DNA of 64,000 nucleotides from assembly GCF_000224145.3 (NCBI RefSeq), contig NC_020179.2, positions 550,571 through 614,570 on the forward strand. Direction: 5' to 3'. Positions 42,814-55,319 of this stretch are shown here, piece by piece. The notes under the pieces were generated by a model. That model made no database searches. It was given only the letters and a program-made list of their open reading frames with translations, and was not told the origin of the DNA. The stretch is from Ciona intestinalis (lineage: Eukaryota > Chordata > Ascidiacea > Phlebobranchia > Cionidae). Position 1 is the first letter of the stretch, and each line of letters begins with the position of its first letter. The translations under genes were made by a program, and so were the position numbers.

Positions 42814-45800
42814 TCAAAGGCAAGTGATGTGTTCGATTCTTCCGTCTTCCTCCTCTGATCTAAAGCTCGCAGCTCGTTGCGAATCGTAAAAGAATCTTCT
42901 GGCGTGGAGATGAGGGCGCTGCTGAAATGCTTCTCTTTTAGATTTTCCAGTTTTTGCATTTTTGCTCTTTTGAGGAAGACTGTTGGAAATCTTCTTCGAA
43001 GGAGGGAAGATGGTGAGAAGAACTGGGATGAAAAAGAAAAAATGGAGGGAGGATATCAGGATGAGAAGTAGAAGAGCGAAGAGTGGATTGTGAAACGAAT
43101 ATGAAGGATCAAATGCTAGGATAATGGAGTAAACAAGTAACGTGGCCAGACAGAAGACACCATGAGATGAAGTTTCTTTTAAATTGATTCGTGCGCATTT
43201 TGAACGGCCAACATTTTTTCCTTCTGTGAGAAAGATTTCAGAAGAAACTAAATTAATTTTTGAATAAATCAAAATAAGTTAATTTTTATGGTATATATAT
43301 AAATGGATTTTTAAATTTTTAACCTTTGCCAAAAAAATCCTATTTTACATTATGCCTGGTGGAAGCACAAAAATTAAATAAGTTTATAAGGTTTATAAAA
43401 CTTTAATTTCATTTCAATATTTCTAAAAAAAATTAGGGAATTAATAAAAATTTGCTGACCTGCAAAAGTTTTAAAAAGACTGAAAGTTAGAACTGATGAG
43501 AAAGGCAGAACGAACAAAATACATGGAAATATAAAAGAGTCGAGTTCAATGCTGTAGAAACTAAGGAGACCACACAATCCAAAGCAAATTGATAAACTTG
43601 TGAAAATAAGCCATATTATAGAGACGTACATCTTCAGCAGAACCATGCAGATACAAATTGCAACTGTGGAAAAAAAATTTAAATTGTATTTAACGGCAAT
43701 TGCTTCAACTCAGTGGGCACTAATGGGTTGTCCAAATTATAAGCCATACAAAAATAATACTCCAAAAAAACTTTCACCCACAAAGTTACATTCATTCATT
43801 CATGTACATTCCTGTGTGCAGGCAATTAATGAAATACTACTTACCCAAAACAAGAGCAAACACAGATTCTGTTGGTTTGGTAAAGTTAGTTAAATTGCTT
43901 GACCAGCGAAATTCAGGAGCATAAAAATAAATCTGAGAAAATTTATCCAAATTTACATTTTCTTGATATTTTTTAAGTTTTCTATAAATTCCTTTTTTGT
44001 TTCGTGAAATTTTAAATTTCGTGTTTGGTAAATCCACCTAGAAATAAAAACATTACAATTTTAATATTTTTCAGTAAATCTGAATGTTTTTTTGTTTAAT
44101 TTTGTTCATATGATTGAATAAACGTTACTTATTTATTGTCATGTGGTGGGAACATTTCAAAAGTAATAACAGTAATGTTTTTTTGAACACATTTTGTAAG
44201 TCACTGTGAAAATAACTTTGTGAGAGAACTTTTCGTAAAAAACAGAACATTCGTGATTTGATTGTCGTTTTCTGGCCCCATGAGGATAAAACAAGTTACA
44301 TTCTGAACAAATTCTATACAAAAAGCTGCAAAATTTCTCACCTAAAAATAAAACTCTTTTTCGTGGAATCGTTTCTCGAAAATAAGATATCCACGCCAAG
44401 TCTTTCTCTGTATCGTTCACTCATTGTGTAATTTGCCCATAGAGATGTCCAGTCGTCAATGATAATTGGAACCTCTGGTTCGTTGAGTCCTGGTACAGCA
44501 TAACTTGATGGATCAATAAATAACTCAGGTCCTCTCATTCGACTTTGATGCGAACCATAAGCTTGATTTTCTTCTTCTTTTATCTTCTCAGAAAAACTAA
44601 AAAAATAGATAATTTTCAAACAATTAAAGAAAATAAAAAATACAGATATTCAGCAACATTCACACATAATAAGTAAAAATGTTCTTTACATACATAGGCA
44701 AGACACTTAACGGCAATTTTTTTAACCCATTGGTCACTTATGGGTTGTCCAAATTGTCAGCAATACATAAAAAAGAATCAACCACATAGTTACATATGTG
44801 GTAACCGGGCATAAGGTGTATGAAACAGAACACCCATGTTACAACGACTGACATTACCCTGCTACATGAGAGACAATAAACCAATTGAAAGTACAACATT
44901 AATAGCTGAATGATTGTAACTTGTTAACCTTGCATGGGAGGTAACAATAGTCGTTATAACATGGGATTTTGTTTCATACAACCTGTGTCAGCTTACAAGT
45001 TACCACGTATGTAACTTATTTATCCTCGTATGACAGGGGTTATAACCTGGATGTTCTGTTTTATACATAAACCTGAAGTGCATGAAAGTTGCCCCGCCAT
45101 GTAAGGATAAATAGGTGCCTTTCCTATTAAAATACATAACCCTAAAAAATCTAGTTTAATTTCTAGTAGACAATCGTTATAACACAGGTGTTCTGTTAAA
45201 CTGTTTCATACACTTTGTGCCGCTTACGAGTAACCACGTATTTATATTTTCTTTACATACATCACCTTAATAAATCCAGGAACCAATTATCAGAGCTAGC
45301 TTCATCAATGACATCAGTTTCAACTATCTGGTTGTGGATCTGATGGAGATGATTACTCACATCCTCGTCCCAGGGATCACCATTCACCCTCCCCATCACC
45401 ACAAAGCGAGGAGTAAAAGGTTCAAAATCTTCATCAACTTTTTGCAAACATTTCAAGTCAATGCTCTTCTATTTATTGTAAAAAAAATTTCAATGTAAAG
45501 TTGTTTTTATAGTAAAGTTTAAAATCTTTTTTTTTTCTTTTTATCTTTTTTAACTTTTTTTATAAAGTTTAAGTTTTTTCAAGGTAAACGATTTTTAATG
45601 TGAAGTATTTTTGTTGCAAATTTTCTTTAATGCAAAGTTTATGAGTTTATTTTTTTAAAAAGTCTTTTTACTATTTATTATAAGATTATTGTAATTTTTT
45701 TTGGTTATAACACAGGTGTACCATTTCATACACTTTGTGACCGCTATGTGTTACCACTTAAATACGTAGGCGAACAATGAATTTTTGAACACCCTGTACT

Positions 45801-48800
45801 TACCATAGGCAGAAGTTTAAATGGAGACATGCCTTCTGAAAAGTGAATGCAACCAACATAACAGAAAGATAGATAAGTGAGATAAAATAAAACGGTCAAT
45901 GGTCGCATGTACGTCGATACAACTCCATTAAAATAAGACTCCAACCACGATCTGAACATTTTTTTACATTTCTGAAAACAACACCGTTCAAATAATGGAA
46001 ATAAATGAATGCAACTTGCTTTATTTGCGTGGGCGGGACAGCGACAGTCGTTATAACACAGATGTTTTGTTAAGCTATTTCACCCACATCGTTCCCGCTT
46101 ATAAGTTACTGAGTAAGTAACTTTGTAAGTGATTTTTTTATCACAGCAAAAAATACACAAATGTCGAAAATGATAGCAGTATTGAGCATTGAACCCGGTT
46201 TTGGTTTAAACCGCCGAGCCCTGCACCAGTCGAATAATATAACTGCTGTACTTTGACTTTCAACATAGGGTAAGAAATCTCCAATAAAATACATAAGTAG
46301 AAAAGTAACTTCCGTTTTGTAAACTTATGGAATACATATTTGAATTTTGTTTTGATAAAAGTTTTTGTTGTTACACACGTCATGCAACACACACGCTGAA
46401 GTTAGTATTAAACAAAAAGCAGTTACTTTGGTTTTTGAAGTTCGCTCTCTTGTTATTTTTGGCCTGCCATGATGTCTTCTGCAATAAAGTTTAAGGCCAT
46501 GTTTGTACATAGTAAGTTCTACATTATGGTAAAAAATAATATAATTGTAATCCTAACCCTAAATCAAATAATTTATTTAATGACCATTGGGTTGGAGCAA
46601 CATTTATGCCCACATTGATAGCAACATTCAGCTTTGAACCCGGTATCATCTGATTACATAGCGTTACAACCATCGTTTCAACTGTAAACATTTTTCACAC
46701 CAAATATGTTGGGTTTACATATAGTACGTGAGGGGAGATGGGACACCTTTAGCACATAACATCCAAATATCCTGATCGTGTTTTAAACAACTAACAACGA
46801 TCTATTGGAGTCGTCGTAAGGATATTTTTTTATAATTCTTTGAAAGTTCCGTGTTTAGTACCAAATGGGACGAGAAAATAGAATGAAAAAGTATCCCATC
46901 AACCCCCACCATACTGTATATTATAGGGACACTTATAAGTTACTGAGTGCGCAACTTAATTAGAAATGGTGACTGAAACAAGTAGGCAGAACATATATAT
47001 ATATATGATACTATTTCCATCTCAAACATTCCAAATTAAAAGTTCAAACTGTTTTGATTTAAAAAAAATAAAAATAAATCCAATCTGGGGTAGCACTCTC
47101 ACGGATCAACTAAACCAGTCGCCGCCTAAACGTCGACCGTCTAACTTCTATAATAAGTAACGCACAGAAACTTAGTCGGCCGACTAAAAAACGTGGTAAC
47201 AAATAGTAACCACAACCCACTAACTTTAGTCGGTAGCCGGGAATACCATCCCTGTTGAACCATCTTGATTGAAATAGTAATTTAAACAAAACACCACCTG
47301 ATAGATTGATGCCCGTGAGAAGAACCATCGCTTGGAAATTCCATCATCCCATATTTCATGTTCGATATTCTACGTGCACGGATCGATTCAACTCCTTCTC
47401 GTATCATAGTTTGATAAACTCGAGCACAAGTTGGAAAGAAAGTTGCGTGGTATGAAAAACTAATCAAAAAACCTGGGAGAAAAAACAGAAACTATTTTTT
47501 TATAGAATTTAATATGAATGTTCACCACTGGGTTGAAGTGTATTTAAAAAATACTAACAAAGTTACATGCAGGGGTTAACTTGAAATCTGGCATAAGGTT
47601 TAAGAAACACCGGTGTTATACCGACTGTCGTTTTTCCCCATGCGAGGATAAATAAGTAGCATACATGGTAACACGTAAGCGGGCACGAGGTCTATGAAAC
47701 AGAACACCCCTGTTATAACGACTGTCTTTTTTCCACCGAAGATAAATAAGTTACGTTACACTACCCAACAATAGTAAAACAACTAATTTCAAGAATACCT
47801 ATGCATAATGTTACAGACATATGGTGTATAGATGATAATACATCAGGGGGTATGCAGGATGCACTGAATGAAACAAGAAACACCACCAGAAAAACAACAT
47901 TCCAGCTTAGAGTTAGATGGTAAACCTCAGTGAAAATTTTCCTTTCTGTAATAAAACAAATAGTGCCAGTATATTGAACAATCTATTTTGATTATTTTTT
48001 AAATTATTTTTTTTTATGTAACAGAGTGATGGTAATTCATAATGATTATAAAACGGGTGCCATATTTCATACACTTTATGCTAATGCCAGTGGTTTATTG
48101 AAAAGTTTTACAATATATGGGTTTCACAAATGTAAACCACTGTTTTTATTCTGCTATTGCTACAATAAATGTAACTTCCTTTATCCTCGGATGGCCAGTA
48201 AGCAACAGTTGTTAAGAAATACATTGTTCAGTCAAAATAGTCTACCGGCAGAAAATTCTTTACCCAAAAAGAAGTGTTTACAACACATACCTGTTATTTC
48301 ATCACATTCTTGTTGAGTGTTCAACTTTCTCAAGGATTCGATAAAGTATTTTACAAATCGAGCATGGAATAATGCATGTGAAACTAGAAGAAAAACAACT
48401 TAATTAGCAGTACATAGATTAGCAGAAAAGATTAATTAAAACGCAGGCGAAACTAGAGAAAAAAAATCAATTTATATTCTAGCAATTGGCAGAAAATATT
48501 TTTTAAATTCATGGGGTGCAAATTTTATTGACGGCTTGCGTTTTATTGATTTACAAATTTGTCACCTGCAATTAGGAGCACGCATTGCACAAAATTGAAG
48601 TATGGGTTCCCGTATATTAAGTTATGAATGGAAACTGTGCACACGATTGTCATAAAGAGAGAGCATACACTGCAGATCCCTAAGTAAGCACCACTGAAAA
48701 GTTAAAACACGTAAATATACATACACACACACAGTAATGAATACTAAGAATAATATTATAATAAAAAGTATTATTATTGGACTAAAATGGAAACAAATGT

Positions 48801-51800
48801 TTAGCAATATCTTTTTTTTTAAATCTTTTGATGTAACTTAAAATTTAGGTTTTTAAAATTGAAGAAAGTATATTATATATATATATATATATATATTAAT
48901 TATAGGCAATTTCATTCAGTGGTAGACCACCAAGACCAAAGCATCTGAAGTACAAGTATATATACTCAGGCATTAAACTTGAACTAATTAAGTTTCCAGG
49001 ACACACTTCTGGTAATTCTGTGTTAATGTGATTGTTAAAATAAATTTAATGTGATTGTTAAAATATAATTTTTTTATTTTTTACATAATTTATTTAATGT
49101 ATATAAAATTATATACCATATTTATCCTCGCGTGGCATGGCAACGACAGTCTCTATAACACAAGTGTTCTGTTGCACACACCTCGTGTCCACATACGAGT
49201 TATCTCATATGTAACTTTAAGGTAAACTTTTGGTCATTTCTAATTTTTTTAATATGAAAAAATATAAAATGATTGGGTAACAGAACCTTACCAAATAAAA
49301 TCCCCCAAGGTGGCGGAATAAATGGAGACGAGAAAGAAATTGATGACACAGAAATAAACCACATGTGGGGCTTTTAATTGAACCAAGTCAATCCAGTTAT
49401 TGTTTATGCTTTCCGATGTCTCAACAAGAACAGTGAAGTGATCACTGACGTATTTTTCCATCTCTTTGAAGAAGAGACCAAGCCACTGAGAACTAGATTA
49501 AAACATCAGAAATAACGGGATATCTTTGTGGATACTTATATGTAAAGGCATAGAGTAAGTATATCTACTATAGTCGGGTGGGGAAAGATGGGACGCCTTA
49601 TCATTTTTTTTTGTCCCATTTGGTAGTAAACAAAGGACATTTAATGAATATAAATCCGTATCCTCAAAACTTATAGACCATTGTTAATTGTGTAAAACAC
49701 GATCTGGATATTAGAGTATCATGTGCAAAAGGTGTCCCGTCTTCCCCCACAGTACCTACTACACTAATACATGATATGTTACATGTGTTTTGCATCATCC
49801 TGGTTCTGTGGTTCTTTCAGCAAATAACTGAGATGTAACGTTCGTGCTGAAGAGGAGTCTTTGTCCAACAAACCAATATTTCGAGAAAGAAAAACTGAAA
49901 AACATATGTTTTGTTACTTCTGCTACCAGGCATAATGTAAATTTTTTTAGACGAAACGTTCAAAATAGGCTAGGCTACGTTTTTCATACCAGATAAGCTG
50001 TTAAAAATACGAATTCAAATAAAATAATATTCATCAATTTTAAATCTTTTGTTAAAAATCTTTTTTCAAGTCAGATTTTTTTTTAGATCAAATAGATATT
50101 GTCTTAATGGTTGCAGATTGTCGCTGCGTTTATTTATTTTCAGTCTCTTGTTTGTTTTGGGGTATTGATTTAGTTAGTAGCACCCTTGCCACATTGCGCT
50201 AGCTAACTTTGCGTAAACAGGATGCGGTTTCCTAAAACTTAATTAATACGAAAACGGTGTTGGGAAATTCCCTTTTAATAATCCTATAAAATTTGCTTTA
50301 AAAGTTGGCATAAACTTATGTAGTTTGTTAGTTTCGAAATATTTAGTGCAGAATGCACTTTCAAAAATATGCGTTCGCGCAGAGTCCTGCTTTCGTGTCA
50401 AAACAAATGTTTTCAAAAACTACAAAATAGCATTTGAGCGAAGTAAATAGAAAAGTTTATTTTAAGATCAATTTTGTACTTGGCCCTATATAGGCCCGTA
50501 TGGCTTAAGGAATACTTCCTATTGTTGCTTATAGTTGCGTTACCTTCCCTCTTTGAAGCGTTATTTGTTTCCTGATCCCCTGGCTTGATCGAACGCCCTT
50601 TTGGATATGTCCAAAGTGGCGACGAAACGCCAGTCTTTTCATCGGTTCTTACGCGGAAAACTAAAGGGCTGTTGTCGGTGTGCCTGGTAAATAATTTATG
50701 AGTCTCTGGTCGAATTGACATATTCGAAATCGCAGCTTTATAAATGATAAAAAGTGAATTGATTTTCAATAATTTCATTTGGCTCGATTTCGTTCCGGAA
50801 ACTTCGATTGTTTATTATTTGTAAGGAAACAATTATCGAGTATATAACACCTCAAACCCGCGCTAACTAACCATTGCAGCATAATTTTTAACAGCGGATC
50901 AATCTGGCAAGAAGTTTCGTTTCCGAGACGTCGCTTGTCGTCTTTAATACAAACCGATCTGTGTTTTAAATAAAAATAAATGACTATTCATAAACAAATA
51001 ATGCCACATTAAAGTCAAAATAAAAAATATTTTTTTGATAATTTCAGCGAAAATAGTATTTACGAGTGCATTAATGAAAGAATGTTAACTTATTTATCCT
51101 TGCGTATTTGGGTAATGGTGGTCGTTACAACACTGATGTTCTGTTTCAAACACCTCGTGCCCGCTCACGAGTTACTACATGTGTGTAACTTGTGAATAGT
51201 GTTTTGGGGTTTTTAATTATTCTACAATGAAAGAAATATAACTTTATTTACAACTTATAGTAGGGTGGGGAAACATGGGACACTTTTTAACTCTATTTTC
51301 TCGTCCCATTTATTAGTAAACATAGAACATTAACAAAAATATAAAACTACATCCTCGCGTCTCACATAGACTATTATTAATTGTTTAAAACACGTTCGAG
51401 ATATTTCGGTATTATGAGCTAAAGGTGTACCGTTTCCCCCCACCCTACTATATATAAACGAATAGCAAACAAAAAAACTAACCGGTATGACGTTGTTGAA
51501 TTATCTTTTGGATCCAGCGTGGTAAACGTCATGACGTAATTATGAAGCTTGATGACGTCATCAACCGATTCTCGACTCAAAATATCTCCTTTGTTTTTTG
51601 ATTCAAGAATTAGGTGGCCAGCGTGTTTGCTTGAACCCAATGCGTTCCAAGTGTCCCCGAACCATTTCTTGAAAGACAAATAAAAGATTGAGATAAGATG
51701 GTTTATGTTTTATTTCGGGGAAAGATAGTGGCGTTTTTATTCTCCTTTATCGTATCATTTAATAGTAAACCATTTGTCGAATTATATACCCATATTCGCA

Positions 51801-53625
51801 CCACTAAAAAAACGCTAGTTGTTAGCTGTTAAAACACAGGGAATATTATGTGATAAAAGTATGCTAACGGTATCCATCTTACTTACACTTTATATTCAAC
51901 ATTTTAAAATTTAATATCTTAAAAATCAATAGGATTTACTATAAAGTTCTTCCATCAGATAACGGGGAATATTTTTTGTGCAGGTAATTGCTAACGATCT
52001 AGTGCTGTAGGGTAAGGTGGATACCGTTAGCACACAATATAAAAGAGTGGGGGAAGATGGGACACCTATTTATTATATTTTCTTGTCCCATTTAGTAGGA
52101 AACAAAGATCAGTCAAAAACGATCAGGATATTTGGATATTATGTGCTAATGATGTTCTATCTTCCCCCACCCTACTATGTATAACGCATATGTTTTAAAA
52201 TCGTGTTTGAAAAATTAACAGAGCACATTAGAGGCGTAGGATACGAATATATAAATATGTAAGTTTTCTACCAAACGGGACAATAAAAGTGAAAAAAATA
52301 TGGCCTATCGTACACCGTCTTACTTAATATAAATGTGGACCACGGCCTACTAGAGATAAATAATTGACCTCATTGCTAAATTCGTATGTTTTTCAATGCG
52401 TTTTTCCCATTACTGCTACCTTTTTTAAGCAAAATACATGACGTAAAAATTGAAAATAATGGTGTTTGTGACGTACAATAGGCCTTCTAATTTCAAACGT
52501 AAAATGTGAATTATCAGGCCGTATCTCTAGTAGGCCGTGGATGGACTACTACAAACCTATATAGCCAGCAGTATGCTGGTTTATACAGCAAACGAAATGC
52601 GTAATTTAGGAGTTAACATAATCGTATATAAAACTAACCACCCACAAAGTTACATATTATGTGGGAACTCGTAAAAATGGGACAATGTGCATCTGTGAAA
52701 CGGTACATCCGTGTTAAAACGACTGTGGTTTTCCGGCCACGCGAGGATAAACAAGTTGCATTCATTCAAACTTACCGTTTCAAAGCCTTGGATCGAATCA
52801 TATTCATCATCGTGTGGTAAAAACATTCGTTTGACGTTAATTACGTCTTTGGTATCATTAGGTTGTGATGTTACGTGCACAAGTCCAAACGCAATGCTAA
52901 TTATGCATGGCAGAGCAATGGAAAGAAAGCTATGGTTCATTAACGATTTTGCGCATGCTTCTGAAAACACCTGGAACATATAGAACGTTAATCGAAATTA
53001 TACACCTTATATAGTAGGGCGGGGGTAGACGGGGCACCATTAGCACATAATATCCAAATATCCTTATTTTGTTTTTTACCAAATAACAACGGTCCATGGG
53101 AGTTATAAGGAGACAATTTTATAATTTTTGAAAGTTCTTTGTTTATTACCAAATGGGGGGAGGGAATAGATTTAAAAGATGTCCCATCTTCCCCCACCCT
53201 ACTATACAATATGTGGTACTGTTATAGTACTTTAGGGCAATGCAGTTTATGTTTTCATTCTCTTTTACCGCCTCATTTAGTATTGTAAACAAGAATAATT
53301 AGGGAATTGTATAACCGTATCCTCACGACTCTGAAACAGCGTTGGTAATTGGTAAACACAGGATTAGGAAATTTTGAATATTATGTGCTAACGATATCCA
53401 TCTTACACCACACTTTTATATTGTTTTATGTTTTAACAACTGTTGTTTTGACCCTATCTTGTCTTTTCGTTTAAAATATTTCTAAATCTTCGCTACTGTA
53501 ATCAAAGAGACAAATATAAGTTGCTATTGTTATTTAATTACCTTAAATTGTTTTGCGCAAGTACTTTGTATTTTTTCAAGGTGAATTGAACTTTTCCAAG
53601 TTCGTTCGTTGTTTTCTTCATCCAT
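42814..53625 (-). CDS. Patched-related (SSD/RND-type) 12-TM membrane protein
   Basis: Seventeen exons: 53542-53625, 52776-52970, 51483-51667, 50544-50683, 49783-49894, 49292-49492, 48566-48693, 48291-48383, 47799-47945, 47298-47472, 46427-46478, 45804-45971, 45266-45468, 44342-44596, 43845-43981, 43460-43663, 42814-43247. All junctions keep phase; 970 aa. Layout fits Patched-domain proteins: TM1 at ~40-58; a first extracellular domain with LHNYV and ARTLHLSYLL; five TMs at ~290-430; TM7 at ~525-545 ending in GCIHFSEGMSPFKLLP; a second extracellular domain; and five TMs at ~765-910. The C-terminal tail (~60 residues) is basic and Ser-rich. The intramembrane Asp motif of the RND/Patched family (GxxxD in TM4, its partner in TM10) is not seen; those spots read LIAVSHA and LPFSSVL. 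Such proteins handle sterols or lipids. The family call rests on topology and a few motifs, so Dispatched- or PTR-type relatives remain possible. Confidence 0.72.
43690..43810 (+). repeat. SINE copy, head missing
   Basis: AATTGCTTCAACTCAGTGGG, GGGTTGTCCAAATTATAAGC, ending in CATTCATTCATG; inside the intron between Patched-like exons 15 and 16. Confidence 0.6.
44195..44303 (+). repeat. SINE tail fragment
   Basis: CGTTTTCTGGCCCCATGAGG with worn flanks; in the intron between Patched-like exons 14 and 15. Confidence 0.5.
44695..44885 (+). repeat. SINE copy
   Basis: AGGCAAGACACTTAACGGCA, GGGTTGTCCAAATTGTCAGC, then the tail GGTGTATGAAACAGAACACC. First of a cluster of four SINE pieces in the intron between Patched-like exons 13 and 14. 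Confidence 0.7.
44911..45240 (-). repeat. Cluster of three SINE tail copies
   Basis: Three tail blocks follow one another (about 44911-45010, 45015-45110, 45165-45240), each with the TGTTCTG/TTTCATACA core. Together with the plus-strand copy just before, they make an inverted SINE pair. Confidence 0.6.
45698..45765 (-). repeat. SINE tail fragment
   Basis: GGTTATAACACAGGTGTACC and CACTTTGTGACCGCTATGTG; beside Patched-like exon 12. Confidence 0.5.
46003..46215 (-). repeat. SINE copy, worn
   Basis: TTTATTTGCGTGGGCGGGAC, tail and AGCAGTATTGAGCATTGAAC from the head; in the intron between Patched-like exons 11 and 12. Confidence 0.6.
46585..46675 (-). repeat. SINE head/middle fragment
   Basis: GACCATTGGGTTGGAGCAAC and AGCTTTGAACCCGGTATC. 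Confidence 0.5.
46719..46920 (+). mobile_element. MITE-A copy
   Basis: AGTACGTGAGGGGAGATGGG and CATCAACCCCCACCATACTG. Confidence 0.8.
47560..47760 (+). repeat. Two tandem SINE tail copies
   Basis: Two same-direction tail blocks (about 47565-47662 and 47663-47758), each ending near ATAAATAAGTAGC or ATAAATAAGTTAC; in the intron between Patched-like exons 9 and 10. Confidence 0.6.
48877..48899. repeat. AT dinucleotide microsatellite
   Basis: About eleven AT units between Patched-like exons 6 and 7. Confidence 0.8.
49118..49225 (-). repeat. SINE tail copy
   Basis: TTTATCCTCGCGTGGCATGG to CGAGTTATCTCATATGTAAC, just downstream of Patched-like exon 6. Confidence 0.65.
49567..49757 (-). mobile_element. 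MITE-A copy
   Basis: TAGTCGGGTGGGGAAAGATG and CTTCCCCCACAGTAC. Its edge is 25 bp from the donor of Patched-like exon 5. Confidence 0.82.
51087..51192 (-). repeat. SINE tail copy
   Basis: TTATTTATCCTTGCGTATTT to ACGAGTTACTACATGTG. Confidence 0.6.
51257..51453 (-). mobile_element. MITE-A copy
   Basis: TAGTAGGGTGGGGAAACATG and CGTTTCCCCCCACCCTACTA; 30 bp from Patched-like exon 3. Confidence 0.84.
51716..51893 (-). repeat. MITE-B copy, diverged
   Basis: Shares the core order (TAGTAAACC, GAATTATA, GTTAAAACACAGG, CCATCTTAC) with MITE-A, but with many differences and weak ends. Confidence 0.5.
52043..52180 (-). mobile_element. MITE-A copy, internally deleted
   Basis: Good ends (GAGTGGGGGAAGATGGGAC, CTTCCCCCACCCTACTA); about 60 bp of core missing. 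Confidence 0.8.
52633..52768 (+). repeat. SINE tail copy
   Basis: ACCACCCACAAAGTTACATA to GTTGCATTCATTC; ends at the donor of Patched-like exon 2. Confidence 0.65.
53010..53208 (+). mobile_element. MITE-A copy
   Basis: TAGTAGGGCGGGGGTAGACG and CATCTTCCCCCACCCTACTA; 40 bp upstream of Patched-like exon 2. Confidence 0.84.
53226..53420 (-). repeat. MITE-B copy, diverged
   Basis: Core pieces TAGTATTGTAAACAAGAATA and GTATCCTCACGACTC; ends not recognisable. It lies back to back with the previous copy. Confidence 0.55.
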
Positions 53626-54517
53626 TTGCGATTTAATTAGAGTAGAGCATCAACACTTTGGAGTAAACCGAATGAGAATTAAGGAGTTAAAATTTAGTAT
53701 TACAAAGTACATTGCTATAACCTGAAAAATAGGGCACAACATACAAATATATTGTCGTTTTTGAAACTGGCTGAAACTGCTTTCTATTTATCCGAAACTT
53801 GTTGCATCCATTCATGCATTAAGCATTGAATAGAGACCACCAGTACTCGACATTTAACCAATAAACTGTAAGCAACAGAACACTAAGAGCACGCGTTTGA
53901 CTGCGAGTAAGGTCTCAAGGGTGAACGAGACCAATTTTAGATTACGGTGAGAAAAAGGCTCGAACATCAAGGCAACTTATAAGCGGAACAAACTGTCGAG
54001 ACAAAACATTGAATTTGGTTTACGCCAATGTGTGTAAGAGGAACGGTGCAACGAAATCTGATTTACTGTCAATCGATCGCTCATTTCTTACTCTATTTAT
54101 TTAGGGATGAAGGAAACTAAATACAACTAAGTCGCATGCGGTACAAACAACGGACATATGGCGCCTACGTTAATAACTTACGAAATATAATTAGTCTGTA
54201 GTCCAAAGTGGTAGGCCTACAATGAACATGCCTAAATTAAAATCACTAAAACTAAAAAAATTGTTCCTTTCTATATTGAGTAAGTCAATTCCAACTCAAT
54301 AAAATGTAAAGGAAATTTAAACGTTCCGGTCGGCTTACTACAACAAAGGAACGCTGCAATCCCTAACGCCACTTTGCCGCTGGCAACAATTGCGCTTTTT
54401 GTAACGCTATTTCTGCATTGTGTAATTAAACGTTTGCGGCACTAAACGCTTATTACCTAATAAATTTTGCTGGCTATTTTCACACGCTACTTATAACACA
54501 ATATCCAAAATACATAT

Positions 54518-54770
54518 ATTACTGCGTAGAAAGATGGGATACTTTTAGCACGTATAGTATCCCATATTGATCGCGTTTTTAACAAATAACAACGCTCTTT
54601 TAAGTTNNNNNNNNNNNNNNNNNNNNNNNNNNNNNNNNNNNNNNNNNNNNNNNNNNTTAAGTTCGTGAGAATACGGCTATATAATTCTGTAAATATTCTT
54701 TGTTTGTTGTACTAAATGGGACAGGAAAATCTATTGAAAACATGTCCCACCCTACCCCAACCTATTATAA
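54518..54770 (+). mobile_element. MITE-A copy interrupted by assembly gap
   Basis: Left end CTGCGTAGAAAGATGGGATA, right end CCCACCCTACCCCAACCTAT; the core is split by Ns. Confidence 0.75.
54607..54656. other. Assembly gap (50 N)
   Basis: The run of N is preceded by TTTTAAGTT and followed by TTAAGTT. The two sides probably overlap, so the true gap may be nil. Confidence 0.95.
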
Positions 54771-55045
54771 TAAGAAATAAACAGGATTCCCCAAGCTACA
54801 AGTGCACAAAACCTGGATAAGCTATATGTGCTCAATTATGATATAACCACCAAAGTTTCAAATAAATAAAAAAGCCAAAGAAAAAATACGTGAAATCGAA
54901 CCGTTGCAGTAAAAAAATCGGCCATGCGACTACTATGTATGTCTTCAGTGCACATCTGGCCCAACGTGGTAGAACAAATGCGGAAGTTTTGATAGATTTG
55001 GTTGACCGCCAGGGGGCGTTACGCAACCGCAATATACCGTGAAAA

Positions 55046-55122
55046 TTGGTCCGATCAGTTCAACCGGTAACCTGTTCGACTTTCATTCAACGGTCAAGGG
55101 TTCAAGTCCCTTATCGGGAACT
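55046..55122 (+). pseudogene. tRNA-Glu(UUC)-like relic
   Basis: Perfect T arm AAGGGTTCAAGTCCCTT with B box, 3' acceptor ATCGGGA pairing 6 of 7 with the 5' side, and anticodon-loop-like CTTTCAT. The anticodon stem pairs only 3 of 5 and the D stem fails, so it is a decayed tRNA or a SINE head of a second kind. Confidence 0.4.
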
Positions 55123-55139
55123 TTTCATAAAATAAAAGG

Positions 55140-55319
55140 TATAGCAAGGTGAAGACAGATGCGACATCTTTCATTCGTTTCATTTGGCAGTACACAAAGA
55201 ACATTTAAAGAATTATAAAAACTTTATCCTCACGACTCCTATATACCGTTTTTAATTGTTTGAAACACATTCGGGATATTAAGTGCTAAAGATGTCCTAT
55301 CTCTCTCAACCCATTATAT
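55140..55319 (-). mobile_element. MITE-A copy, worn
   Basis: GTATAGCAAGGTGAAGACAG and CCTATCTCTCTCAACCCATT; core intact. Confidence 0.72.

Noticed and set aside
44001-44040. Acceptor TAG before GTGGATTTACC as the start of Patched-like exon 15
   Set aside because: It breaks the phase of exon 14; the acceptor at 43982 keeps the frame and the following sequence.
50413-50778. 121-codon minus-strand frame read as a separate gene
   Set aside because: Only 50544-50683 is coding, as exon 4 of the Patched-like gene; the rest is intron.
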